A stretch of 10,635 nucleotides of DNA, from contig JAEUKU010000397.1 of NCBI GenBank assembly GCA_016794075.1, forward strand, positions 1 to 10,635, written 5' to 3'. This DNA is from Rhodospirillaceae bacterium. Lineage in GTDB: Bacteria; Pseudomonadota; Alphaproteobacteria; Dongiales; Dongiaceae. A program made the position numbers and the translations under genes. Shown piece after piece: positions 1 to 6,822 of this stretch (positions are counted from its first letter, which is position 1; every line of letters begins with the position of its first letter). Under the pieces are notes generated by a model. The model was not told the origin of the DNA. It saw only the letters and a program-made list of their open reading frames with translations, and ran no database searches.

Positions 1-804
1 CTGCTGGAGGACCGGGTCGGCCTGCCGCTGTTCCTGCGCCAGGCGCGCAGGGTCGAACTGTCGGAGGCGGGGCGCAAGCTGGCTCCCGCCGTGGCCGACG
101 CGTTCCAGCGCCTCGGCACCGCCTTCGCCGGGCTCAAGGAGAGCGACGCCAACGTGCTGTCGCTCACCGTGGTCAGCACCTTCTGCACCAACTGGCTGGT
201 GCCGCGCCTCGGCGGCTTTCAGATGGCGCATCCGCAGATCGCGGTGCGCGTCGATGCCTCCTGGCGCACCTACGATCTGCGCGAGGCCGAATTCGACATC
301 GCCATCCGCGGCGGCAAGGGCGCGTGGCCGGGGCTGAAGGCGGACCGCCTGTTCCCGATGGAAATGGTGCCGATGTGCAGCCCCGACTTCCTGAAGCGCG
401 CCGGGCCGATCCGCAATGCCGCGGATCTGCTGAAGCTGCCGCTGCTCGATTGGCAGGATGTCTGCTGGCGCGACTGGTTCGCCCATGTCGGCATCGCCGA
501 CCCGGTCTACGAGGGCGGCCCGGCGATGACGGCGCAGACGCAGCAGATGCTCGGCGTGGCCGCGATGGGCGGCCAGGGAATCGCGCTGCTGACGCCGGCC
601 TTTTTCGCCGACGAACTGGCCGACGGGCGGCTGGTCCTGGCGCATGGAACCGTGCATCGTACCGAGCAGTGCTATTGGCTGGCCTATCGGGAGGACCGCG
701 CCAAATCCGCGAAAATCCGCGCCTTCCGCGACTGGATCCTGGCCGAGCTCGCGAAAGAGAGTGATCCAGCGCACAGCCCGGTGGCCAAGCTCGCGCGCAT
801 GTGA
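1..804 (+). CDS. LysR-family transcriptional regulator, GcvA-like (5' truncated by window)
   Basis: The frame is open from base 1 and codes 267 residues before TGA at 802-804, so the start lies upstream. The first visible residues (LLEDRVGLPLFLRQ, then VELSEAGRKLAPA) match the end of the LysR winged helix-turn-helix and the start of its linker helix. About 35-40 N-terminal residues should be missing. The rest is a LysR effector-binding domain of GcvA type: TFCTNWLVPRL, then FDIAIRGGKG, MCSPDFL and GGQGIALLTP. A GTG at base 91 could be taken as a start but lies inside this conserved region, so it is rejected. LysR proteins bind DNA as tetramers and respond to a small ligand. The ligand and targets cannot be read here. 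The purine operon begins 1.8 kb downstream with two unrelated genes between, so control of it is only a possibility. Confidence 0.93.
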   Translation: MLEDRVGLPLFLRQARRVELSEAGRKLAPAVADAFQRLGTAFAGLKESDANVLSLTVVSTFCTNWLVPRLGGFQMAHPQIAVRVDASWRTYDLREAEFDIAIRGGKGAWPGLKADRLFPMEMVPMCSPDFLKRAGPIRNAADLLKLPLLDWQDVCWRDWFAHVGIADPVYEGGPAMTAQTQQMLGVAAMGGQGIALLTPAFFADELADGRLVLAHGTVHRTEQCYWLAYREDRAKSAKIRAFRDWILAELAKESDPAHSPVAKLARM

Positions 805-808
805 AGCG

Positions 809-847
809 CGGCCGAAACGGGCCGGCTGGTAGAGTCCGGCCATATTT
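809..847 (+). terminator. Weak hairpin region after the LysR gene
   Basis: The 62-bp gap after the LysR stop holds two mutually exclusive short inverted repeats. GGCCGG at 820-825 pairs with CCGGCC at 836-841 and is followed by ATATTT. CGGCC at 809-813 pairs with GGCCG at 820-824. The stems are short and the following tract is not a real T-run, so a rho-independent terminator is only weakly supported. The same gap must also hold any leader of the lipoprotein gene; I see no convincing promoter or Shine-Dalgarno site in it. Confidence 0.22.
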
Positions 848-866
848 GGCTGCAGCGGTCCATTCG

Positions 867-1865
867 ATGACTCCCCTTCGCGCTCTTTCCCTGGCCTGTC
901 TTCTGGCCGTCGGCGCCTGTTCGCAATACGGCAATCCGGCGCCGGTTTATTCCGAGCCCGCCTATGGCCAGCCCGTCACGTCCAACAATGCGGGGTGGGG
1001 CGGCGGATATTACGGCGGCGCCACATCCGGCGGGCAGGGTGTCCTGTTCCGCCCGGCGCGCGGCATTACCTGCGACCGCGCGCGGGAGATCTGCTACGAC
1101 CGCTACGGCCTCAGCTACGACGCGACCCGGCGCTATTTCAGCGAGCACGACGCCAACCGCGCGGTGCGCAAATACGGCGAGCAGGTGTTCCTGTTCCAAC
1201 CGAAGCGTGGCGTCACCTGCGACCGGCGCACGCGCACCTGCTCCGATGCCGGCGGTCTCGATGTCGACTGGACCGACGACATCTTCGGCGACAAGGCCGA
1301 GCGCAAGGTGAACACCTGGCTTGGCGGCGAGAGCTTCGTGCCGGAGCGTTATGTCACCTGCGTCAACGCGACCAAGGTCTGCTCCGACAAGGATGGTCCC
1401 AGCATCACGCTGACGCAGATCTACTACGGCCGCGCGGCGGCGGACGACCTCGCGGATGTGCTTGGACCCGGCGCGCCCGGCGCCAGCATCGCGCCGCAGC
1501 CCGTCGCGCTGCCGGACCCGTTGATGCCGGAGGCGGACGAACCGGTGGGCGTCAAGGAACCTGAAGGCGGCGCGCCGCCGGCAGAGCTGCCCGTCGCGGA
1601 CGCGGTGCCGGAAGCTGCGCCAAGCGCGGAACCAGCGGCGCCCGAAACAGTACCCGTGGTGGACACGGCGCCGGAGATGGCGCCGGTTGAGGAAGCGCCC
1701 GCGATGCCGGAGAGCATGCCGGCGCCGCTGCCTGAGCCAGCGCCCCTTGCCGCGCCCGCCCAGACACCGGAACCCGAACCCGCGCCGCAGCCGGTCGCGC
1801 AGGAATCCGCGCCGCAGCCGTCACCGCCCGAAGCCTGCGCCGACCCCGCCAGCTGTCCGCAATAG
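867..1865 (+). CDS. Lipoprotein with three YcgJ/Fels-1-like Cys-x6-Cys repeats and a Pro/Ala/Glu-rich tail
   Basis: A 332-residue protein. ATG at 867 was chosen because it directly opens a lipoprotein signal peptide (MTPLRALSLACLLAVGAC) with lipobox VGAC and lipidated Cys18. A GTG at 801 would put 22 odd residues in front. Ser19 at +2 gives no inner-membrane retention signal, so an outer-membrane anchor facing the periplasm is likely. A Gly/Tyr-rich stretch (about 40-58) precedes three repeats near residues 59-102, 107-148 and 156-195, each with Cys-x6-Cys (C69/C76, C118/C125, C165/C172) after a Phe-x-Pro...Thr-Cys lead. This resembles the YcgJ/Fels-1 prophage-protein-like domain, recalled rather than searched. 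Residues from about 215 are Pro/Ala/Glu-rich and end in C324/C330. Outside the signal peptide and lipid Cys, all eight cysteines fall in pairs, suggesting disulfides. Function is unknown. Confidence 0.85.
   Translation: MTPLRALSLACLLAVGACSQYGNPAPVYSEPAYGQPVTSNNAGWGGGYYGGATSGGQGVLFRPARGITCDRAREICYDRYGLSYDATRRYFSEHDANRAVRKYGEQVFLFQPKRGVTCDRRTRTCSDAGGLDVDWTDDIFGDKAERKVNTWLGGESFVPERYVTCVNATKVCSDKDGPSITLTQIYYGRAAADDLADVLGPGAPGASIAPQPVALPDPLMPEADEPVGVKEPEGGAPPAELPVADAVPEAAPSAEPAAPETVPVVDTAPEMAPVEEAPAMPESMPAPLPEPAPLAAPAQTPEPEPAPQPVAQESAPQPSPPEACADPASCPQ
1041..1451 (+). repeat. Three diverged coding repeats (Cys-x6-Cys module)
   Basis: The repeats lie at about 1041-1172, 1185-1310 and 1332-1451 inside the lipoprotein gene. 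They align in protein as [F-x-P-x-R-(G/Y)-(I/V)-T-C-x6-C-(Y/S)-D], then a Gly-(L/P)-x5-(T/Q)-x2-(Y/F) segment and an Ala-rich helix end. The first cysteines are 49 and 47 residues apart. The DNA copies are well diverged, so this is an old internal duplication rather than a recent tandem repeat. Confidence 0.75.
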
Positions 1866-2321
1866 CTAGAGCGAGAGCTTCATGCCCTCGTGGCTGGGCG
1901 TGAAGCCGAGCGACTGGTAGAAGCGCGACGCGTCGCTGCGCCGCTTGTCGGTGGTCAGCTGCACCAGCTTGCAGCCGCGCATGCGGCATTGCGCGATCGC
2001 CCATTCGAAGAAGGCGCGGCCGATGCCCTGGCCGCGCAGTTCCTTCGCCACCCGCACGGATTCGATGTTGCCGCGCCACATGCCCTGGCGGGAGATGCCG
2101 GGGATGAAAGTGATCTGCAGGCAGCCGATCACCGCGCCGTCCTGCTCCGCCACCGCGAGGATCTGGTTCTCGTCGCGCTGGATGGCGGCGAAGGCCTCGA
2201 CATAGGCGGCGTTCAGCGGCGTCGACAGATCCTCGCGCGTGCGGCCGATCTGGTCGTCGGCGATCAGGGCGACGATTGTCGGCAAATCATCGCGCGTGGC
2301 GCGGCGGAAGGTGGCGTTCAT
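1866..2321 (-). CDS. GNAT-family N-acetyltransferase
   Basis: A 151-residue minus-strand protein. ATG at 2321-2319 was chosen because AAAGGA sits a few bases upstream and the protein then begins like a GNAT domain (MNATFRRATRDDLPTIVAL); a longer open frame to 2429 has an atypical Arg/Pro-rich extension. The acetyl-CoA pyrophosphate-binding motif (R/Q-x-x-G-x-G/A) is R96-G-Q-G99-I-G101, following the beta strand ESVRV. The end (QLTTDKRRSDASRFYQSLGF, then SHEGMKL) is the usual motif B region of small stand-alone GNATs, broadly like PhnO or amino-acid acetyltransferases. Such enzymes move an acetyl group from acetyl-CoA to an amine in the cytoplasm; the acceptor cannot be told. Its stop codon directly abuts that of the converging lipoprotein gene. 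It is divergent from uraH and probably has its own promoter. Confidence 0.9.
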   Translation of the reverse strand: MNATFRRATRDDLPTIVALIADDQIGRTREDLSTPLNAAYVEAFAAIQRDENQILAVAEQDGAVIGCLQITFIPGISRQGMWRGNIESVRVAKELRGQGIGRAFFEWAIAQCRMRGCKLVQLTTDKRRSDASRFYQSLGFTPSHEGMKLSL

Positions 2322-2486
2322 GGGGGTCCTTTCGGGTGGCGGCTTACCGCTTACGGCGCGCCCCCGGTACGGGCAAGCCGGTTTGCGTCCGGGCACGCTC
2401 TCCGAGCGGCGAAAATGGGCCGAGCGCATAAGGGTTTGAAACTATGCGATTACCGGCCAGGCAGGCGAGGGACCTTCAAGACTTCG

Positions 2487-2518
2487 TTGATAGTGTTTTG
2501 GGTCGGTTTCCGCATAAT
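2487..2518 (+). promoter_or_regulatory. Possible weak sigma70-like promoter for uraH
   Basis: TTGATA at 2487-2492 resembles a -35 box and CATAAT at 2513-2518 a -10 box, in the lower-GC part of the intergenic region. The spacer is 20 bp, longer than the usual 16-18, so this is a tentative call. It would leave a leader of about 125 nt before uraH that includes both inverted repeats. Confidence 0.18.
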
Positions 2519-2573
2519 CGCCCGCCCAGGTCATTGGAATCGCGGTATCTTTTCGGGGTCGCAACGATTTCGG

Positions 2574-2600
2574 CGGCCCGGGTTTCGACGTTCCGGGCCG
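2574..2600. repeat. 8-bp inverted repeat in the uraH leader
   Basis: CGGCCCGG at 2574-2581 is the exact reverse complement of CCGGGCCG at 2593-2600, with an 11-nt loop. It overlaps a perfect 10-bp palindrome, GCCGGCCGGC, at 2597-2606. It could be an operator half-site pair or an RNA hairpin; in GC-rich DNA chance occurrence is also possible. Confidence 0.4.
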
Positions 2601-2616
2601 GCCGGCACAAGGGAAG

Positions 2617-2633
2617 CGCAGCGCTACGCTGCG
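2617..2633 (+). repeat. 7-bp hairpin next to the uraH ribosome binding site
   Basis: CGCAGCG at 2617-2623 and CGCTGCG at 2627-2633 form a perfect 7-bp stem with a 3-nt CTA loop. The stem ends about 16 nt before the uraH ATG, just in front of the purine-rich GGGGCAGGG ribosome-binding stretch. As an RNA hairpin it could affect ribosome access; as DNA it could be a repressor site. Confidence 0.4.
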
Positions 2634-2649
2634 AGCCAGGGGCAGGGCC

Positions 2650-3003
2650 ATGGGACGGCTGACCACGCATGTCTTGGATACCGCGCATGGGCGTCCGGCC
2701 GAGGGCATGGCCATCGCTCTCTATCGCCTGGAGGCGGGCGGGGCGCGGCGCAAGCTGGGCGAGTTCATCACCAATGCCGATGGGCGGTGCGAGCGGCCGC
2801 TGCTCGATGGCGCGGATTTCAGCACCGGGACCTATGAGCTGACCTTCGGTGCCGGCGATTATTTCGCGCGGCTGGGCCTGGCGCTGCCCGAGCCGCGCTT
2901 CCTCGACATCGTCTCGATCCATTTCGGCATCGCCGGGGATCAGCACTACCATGTGCCCCTGTTGATCTCGCCCTTCGCCTATTCGACCTATCGGGGCTCG
3001 TGA
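2650..3003 (+). CDS. uraH: 5-hydroxyisourate hydrolase (transthyretin-like)
   Basis: A 117-residue cytoplasmic enzyme, the usual length of the family, that hydrolyses 5-hydroxyisourate (HIU) to OHCU in urate breakdown. The N-terminal motif LTTHVLDTAHGRPA holds catalytic His7, TNADGR gives Arg46, HYHVPLL gives His99, and the protein ends in the hallmark Tyr-Arg-Gly-Ser (114-117). This tetrapeptide separates HIU hydrolases from true transthyretins. There is no signal peptide. ATG at 2650 follows a G-rich stretch (GGGGCAGGG). The gene opens the operon: its TGA (3001-3003) lies 2 nt before the xdhA ATG. Its product acts two steps after xanthine dehydrogenase, so co-transcription makes sense. Neither urate oxidase nor OHCU decarboxylase (uraD) is visible nearby. 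Confidence 0.96.
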   Translation: MGRLTTHVLDTAHGRPAEGMAIALYRLEAGGARRKLGEFITNADGRCERPLLDGADFSTGTYELTFGAGDYFARLGLALPEPRFLDIVSIHFGIAGDQHYHVPLLISPFAYSTYRGS

Positions 3004-3005
3004 CC

Positions 3006-4487
3006 ATGAACGCGCCCACGCGCCCGATCCGGTTCCTGCTGGGCGATGAGATGCGCGAAGTCGCGGATGCCGATCCGAACATGACGGTGCTCGGCTATCT
3101 GAGGCAGCAGGAGCGCCGCTGCGGCACCAAGGAAGGCTGCGGCGAGGGGGATTGCGGCGCCTGCACCGTTGCGCTGGGCGCGCTGGAGGACGGCCAGCTG
3201 GTTTATCGCGCGGTCAATGCCTGCATCCAGCTGATCGGCACGCTCGACGGCAAGCAGCTGCTGACAATCGAGGACCTGGCGGACGAGGATGGCGCGCTCC
3301 ATGCCTGCCAGCAGGCCTTGGTCGCGCATCACGGCTCGCAATGCGGCTTCTGCACGCCGGGTTTCGCGATGTCGCTGTTCGCGCTCTATCACGGGCAGGA
3401 CCGCATCGACCGCAACCGCATCAACGACGCGCTGGCGGGCAATCTCTGCCGCTGCACCGGCTATGGGCCGATCATCGCCGCGGCGCAAACGATGCGCGAT
3501 GGCGGCGCCCTCGATCGCTTCGCGCGCCGGCGTGGCGAGACCATCGCCAAGCTGCGGACCTTGAGCGAAGGCAAGACGGCGATGCTGGAGGGCGCCGGCA
3601 GTAGCTACTACGCGCCGCGCAGCGCAGGGCAGCTGGCCGCGTTGCTGGAGCGCCACCCGGATGCGACCATCCTTGCCGGCGGCACCGATGTCGGGCTCTG
3701 GGTCACCAAGCAGCTGCGGCGGCTGAATACGATCATCTATATCGGCGACGTCGACGATCTGAAGCGGATCAGCGTCGGCGAGCGCTGGATCGAGATCGGC
3801 GCGGCCGTCACCTACACCGAAGCGCTCGCCACCATCGAGGAGCACCATCCCGACCTGGCGGCGCTGACGCGGCGCCTCGGCTCGGAGCAGATCCGCAATG
3901 CCGGCACCATCGGCGGCAACATCGCCAACGGCTCGCCGATCGGCGATTTCCCGCCGCCCTTGATCGCGCTGGGCAGCCGCCTGGTGCTGCGGCGCGGCGA
4001 CCGTCATCGCGAGCTGCCGCTGGAGGATTTTTTCCTCGAATATGGGCGACAGGACCGCCAGCCGGGCGAGTTCGTCGCCGCCATCCGGGTGCCGATCGCC
4101 GATCCCGCGCGCCAGCTGCGCTGCTACAAGATCTCCAAGCGCTTCGATCAGGACATCTCCGCCGCTCTGGGCGCCTTCGTGCTGACCCTGGAAGCCGGCA
4201 GGGTGCAGGAGATCCGCATCTGCTTCGGCGGCATGGCGGGCACGCCGCAGCGGGCGCCGGAGACCGAGGCGGCGCTCCTTGGCAAGCCCTGGAATCGCGA
4301 CGCGATCGAGGCGGCCTGCGGCGCCCTGGCGCGAGACTATCGGCCGATCGGCGACATGCGGGCGAGCGCCAGCTACCGCATGAATGTCGCGGCCAACCTG
4401 CTGCGCAAATTCTTCATCGAGACGACCGAGCCGCAGGCACGGCTCGGGGTCATGGCCGAACGCCGGGCGGCGCATGAACATGCCTGA
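3006..4487 (+). CDS. xdhA: Xanthine dehydrogenase small subunit (2Fe-2S and FAD domains)
   Basis: A 493-residue electron-transfer subunit of cytoplasmic xanthine dehydrogenase. It passes electrons from the molybdenum centre in XdhB through two [2Fe-2S] clusters to FAD and then to NAD+. Residues 1-90 are a ferredoxin-like domain with Cys45, Cys50, Cys53 and Cys73; the second cluster domain has Cys113, Cys116, Cys148 and Cys150 (QCGFCTPG, NLCRCTGYGP). The FAD domain shows TILAGGTDVG (221-230) and GTIGGNIANGSPIGD (300-314), followed by the CO-dehydrogenase flavoprotein C-terminal domain to about residue 470. All eight cluster cysteines are present. A GTG at 3000 overlaps the uraH stop, but ATG at 3006 has the better spacing to GGGG (2993-2996). 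The 3' end overlaps xdhB by 14 nt, matching 1:1 synthesis of the partners. Confidence 0.97.
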   Translation: MNAPTRPIRFLLGDEMREVADADPNMTVLGYLRQQERRCGTKEGCGEGDCGACTVALGALEDGQLVYRAVNACIQLIGTLDGKQLLTIEDLADEDGALHACQQALVAHHGSQCGFCTPGFAMSLFALYHGQDRIDRNRINDALAGNLCRCTGYGPIIAAAQTMRDGGALDRFARRRGETIAKLRTLSEGKTAMLEGAGSSYYAPRSAGQLAALLERHPDATILAGGTDVGLWVTKQLRRLNTIIYIGDVDDLKRISVGERWIEIGAAVTYTEALATIEEHHPDLAALTRRLGSEQIRNAGTIGGNIANGSPIGDFPPPLIALGSRLVLRRGDRHRELPLEDFFLEYGRQDRQPGEFVAAIRVPIADPARQLRCYKISKRFDQDISAALGAFVLTLEAGRVQEIRICFGGMAGTPQRAPETEAALLGKPWNRDAIEAACGALARDYRPIGDMRASASYRMNVAANLLRKFFIETTEPQARLGVMAERRAAHEHA

Positions 4488-6822
4488 CGCCGGCAATACC
4501 GCGCGCGATGCGATCCATGGCGGCGTGCACAACGCCATCGCCCATGACAGCGCCCGCAAGCATGTGACGGGAAGCGCGCTCTATGTCGACGACCTGCCGG
4601 AGCCCGCGGGCACGCTCTACGCGGCGCCGGGATTGTCGACGGTCGCGCATGGGCGCATCCGCAATCTCGATCTCTCGGCCCTGGAGCAGGCTCCCGGAAT
4701 CGTCGCGGTGCTGACGGCGGCGGATATTCCGGGCCGCAACGACGTCTCCCCGATCCATGCCGGCGACGATCCGCTCTTCGCGGAAGGCACGATCGAGTTC
4801 CATGGCCAGGTGCTGTTCGCCGTCATCGCCGAGAGCCAGGAAGCGGCCCGGCGCGCCGCCCGGCTGGCGAAGGTGACATACGAGGAGCTGCCGGCGGTGC
4901 TCACCGTCGAGCAGGCGCTGGAGCAGGATCTGAGCGTCCTGCCGCCGCACGAGATGAAGCGCAACGATGCCGCGGCGGCGATCGCGGCGGCGCCGCATCG
5001 CCTGCGGGGCACCTTCCATCACGGCGGGCAGGAGCATTTCTATTTGGAGGGCCAGGTCTCGCTGGCGGTGCCGGGCGAAGACGGCGACGTGACCATCTAC
5101 TGCTCGACCCAGCACCCCAGCGAAGTCCAGCACAATGTCGCCAGCGTCCTCGGCCGGCCGGCGAATGCGGTGACAGTCGAGTGCCGGCGCATGGGCGGCG
5201 GCTTCGGCGGCAAGGAGACGCAGGCCTCGCAATGGGCAGCCATCGCCGCCCTGGCGGCGGTCAAGCTGGGGCGGCCGGTGAAATGCCGGCTCGACCGCGA
5301 CGACGACATGATCGCCACCGGCAAGCGCCACGATTTCCGCATCGACTACGAGGTCGGCTTCGACGCGCGCGGCCGCATCCTGGGGATCGCCTTCGAGCAT
5401 GCGGCGCGCTGCGGCTATTCCGCCGATCTCTCCGGCGCCATCTGCGACCGCGCCATGTTCCATGCCGATAACGGCTACTACCTCGATGCGGTCCGCATCC
5501 GGTCGCAGCGCTGCAAGACCAACACGGTGTCGAACACCGCCTTTCGCGGCTTCGGCGGGCCGCAGGGCATGATGGGGATCGAGGAGGTGATGGACCAGAT
5601 CGCGCGCCATCGCGGCCTCGACCCGCTGGAGGTGCGCAAGGCCAATCTCTACGGCGCGGCGCCACGCAACGTCACGCCCTATCACATGGAGATCGAGGAC
5701 AACATCCTGCCGGACTTGATCACGCGGCTTGAGGAAAGCGCCGGATATCGCGACCGCCGCGCGGCGATTACGCACTTCAATGCGGAGAATGCGTATCTGA
5801 AGAAGGGTATCGCCCTCACGCCGGTGAAATTCGGCATCTCCTTCACCACCCAGCATCTGAACCAGGCCGGTGCCCTGGTGCATGTCTATACCGACGGCTC
5901 GGTGCATCTCAATCATGGCGGTACGGAGATGGGGCAGGGCCTGTTCGTCAAGGTGGCCCAGGTGGTGGCCGAGGAGTTCCAGATCGACCTCGACCAGGTG
6001 AAGATCACGCCGACCAATACCGGCAAGGTGCCTAACACCTCGGCGACCGCGGCCTCGTCGGGCTCCGACATGAACGGCATGGCGGCCCAGGTGGCGGCGC
6101 AGAAGATCAAGCGCCGGCTCAGCCTCTTCGCCGCCGACAAATACAAGGTGAGCGTCGACGATGTCGATTTCCTGCCCAACCGGGTGCGGGTCGGCAACCA
6201 GGAGATCCCGTTCACCGACCTGGTGAAGCAGGCCTATCTCGATCGCATCTCGCTCTCGGCGACCGGTTTCTACCGCACGCCGAAGATCCACTACGATCGC
6301 GCGACGGCGCGCGGCCGGCCGTTCCTCTATTTCGCCTATGGCGCCGCGGTGAGCGAGGTGCTGATCGACACGCTGACCGGCGAGAGCACGGTGACGCGGG
6401 TCGACATCCTGCACGACGCGGGCAAATCGCTGAACCCGGCGATCGATCTGGGCCAGGTCGAAGGCGGATTCATCCAGGGCATGGGCTGGCTGACCAGCGA
6501 GGAGCTGGTCTTCGATGGACAGGGCCGCCTGCGCACCCACGCGCCCAGCACCTACAAGATCCCGACCTGTTCCGACCGGCCGGCGGATTTCCGTATCGCC
6601 CTGCTGGAGAACGCGCCCAACCGGGAAGAGACCATCCACCGCTCGAAGGCGGTGGGCGAACCGCCGCTGATGCTGGCGATCTCGGTGTTCCGCGCCATTT
6701 CCGACGCCATCGCCAGCATTGGCGACTACCGGCTGATGCCGGCGCTCGACGCGCCGGCGACGCCGGAACGAATCCTGTTCGCGGTCGAGGATCTCCGGCG
6801 GCGCCTGCAGGTGCGCGCATGA
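4474..6822 (+). CDS. xdhB: Xanthine dehydrogenase large, molybdenum-cofactor-binding subunit
   Basis: A 782-residue subunit, close to the family length, that binds molybdopterin and hydroxylates hypoxanthine to xanthine and xanthine to urate. Active-site residues can be placed by motif against the bovine enzyme: Gln213 (STQ; Q767), Glu248 (GGGFGGKE; E802), Arg326 (DRAMF; R880), Phe360 (FRGFGG; F914), Phe457 (GISF; F1009) and the catalytic base Glu729 (KAVGEPPLML; E1261). Keeping both Glu248 and Arg326 favours a purine oxidase over an aldehyde oxidase or CO dehydrogenase. Cofactor motifs GTEMGQGLF and TSATAASSGSD are also present. The start is either ATG 4474 or ATG 4480, both inside the end of xdhA and both behind a weak GGGCGG; an earlier in-frame ATG at 4384 is deep inside xdhA and rejected. 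The stop overlaps the xdhC start in ATGA. Confidence 0.97.
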   Translation: MNMPDAGNTARDAIHGGVHNAIAHDSARKHVTGSALYVDDLPEPAGTLYAAPGLSTVAHGRIRNLDLSALEQAPGIVAVLTAADIPGRNDVSPIHAGDDPLFAEGTIEFHGQVLFAVIAESQEAARRAARLAKVTYEELPAVLTVEQALEQDLSVLPPHEMKRNDAAAAIAAAPHRLRGTFHHGGQEHFYLEGQVSLAVPGEDGDVTIYCSTQHPSEVQHNVASVLGRPANAVTVECRRMGGGFGGKETQASQWAAIAALAAVKLGRPVKCRLDRDDDMIATGKRHDFRIDYEVGFDARGRILGIAFEHAARCGYSADLSGAICDRAMFHADNGYYLDAVRIRSQRCKTNTVSNTAFRGFGGPQGMMGIEEVMDQIARHRGLDPLEVRKANLYGAAPRNVTPYHMEIEDNILPDLITRLEESAGYRDRRAAITHFNAENAYLKKGIALTPVKFGISFTTQHLNQAGALVHVYTDGSVHLNHGGTEMGQGLFVKVAQVVAEEFQIDLDQVKITPTNTGKVPNTSATAASSGSDMNGMAAQVAAQKIKRRLSLFAADKYKVSVDDVDFLPNRVRVGNQEIPFTDLVKQAYLDRISLSATGFYRTPKIHYDRATARGRPFLYFAYGAAVSEVLIDTLTGESTVTRVDILHDAGKSLNPAIDLGQVEGGFIQGMGWLTSEELVFDGQGRLRTHAPSTYKIPTCSDRPADFRIALLENAPNREETIHRSKAVGEPPLMLAISVFRAISDAIASIGDYRLMPALDAPATPERILFAVEDLRRRLQVRA

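Larger units (their letters stand above)
2322..2649. promoter_or_regulatory. Divergent intergenic region between the GNAT gene and the uraH-xdh operon
   Basis: These 328 bp hold no convincing gene. They separate two divergent start codons, so they should carry the promoters for the GNAT gene (leftward) and the purine operon (rightward). Around 2461-2520 the GC content falls to roughly half, clearly below the flanks, which suits a promoter or operator area. Two inverted repeats lie nearer uraH. I looked for a clear sigma70 or sigma54 promoter, a LysR-type T-N11-A operator pair and a purine riboswitch fold, and found nothing I would stand behind. Confidence 0.55.

Noticed and set aside
801..866. 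GTG at 801 as the start of the lipoprotein gene
   Set aside because: It would overlap the LysR stop and add 22 residues before a perfect lipoprotein signal peptide that begins at ATG 867.
1510..1862. Pro/Ala/Glu-rich coding stretch as a DNA tandem repeat or CRISPR-like array
   Set aside because: There is no fixed repeat unit or spacer; it is low-complexity protein coding sequence in frame with the lipoprotein.
2322..2649. Possible purine or xanthine riboswitch upstream of uraH
   Set aside because: I could not match the region to any aptamer consensus I know; only simple inverted repeats are visible. A covariance-model search with the Rfam purine and NMT1 models would settle it.
1890..2837. 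Plus-strand open frame across the GNAT gene, the intergenic region and the start of uraH
   Set aside because: It crosses two well-supported genes and the divergent control region, and its translation has no recognisable features.
2988..4559. Antisense open frame opposite xdhA
   Set aside because: Same reason: a low-quality translation opposite a gene with all eight iron-sulfur cysteines and FAD motifs.
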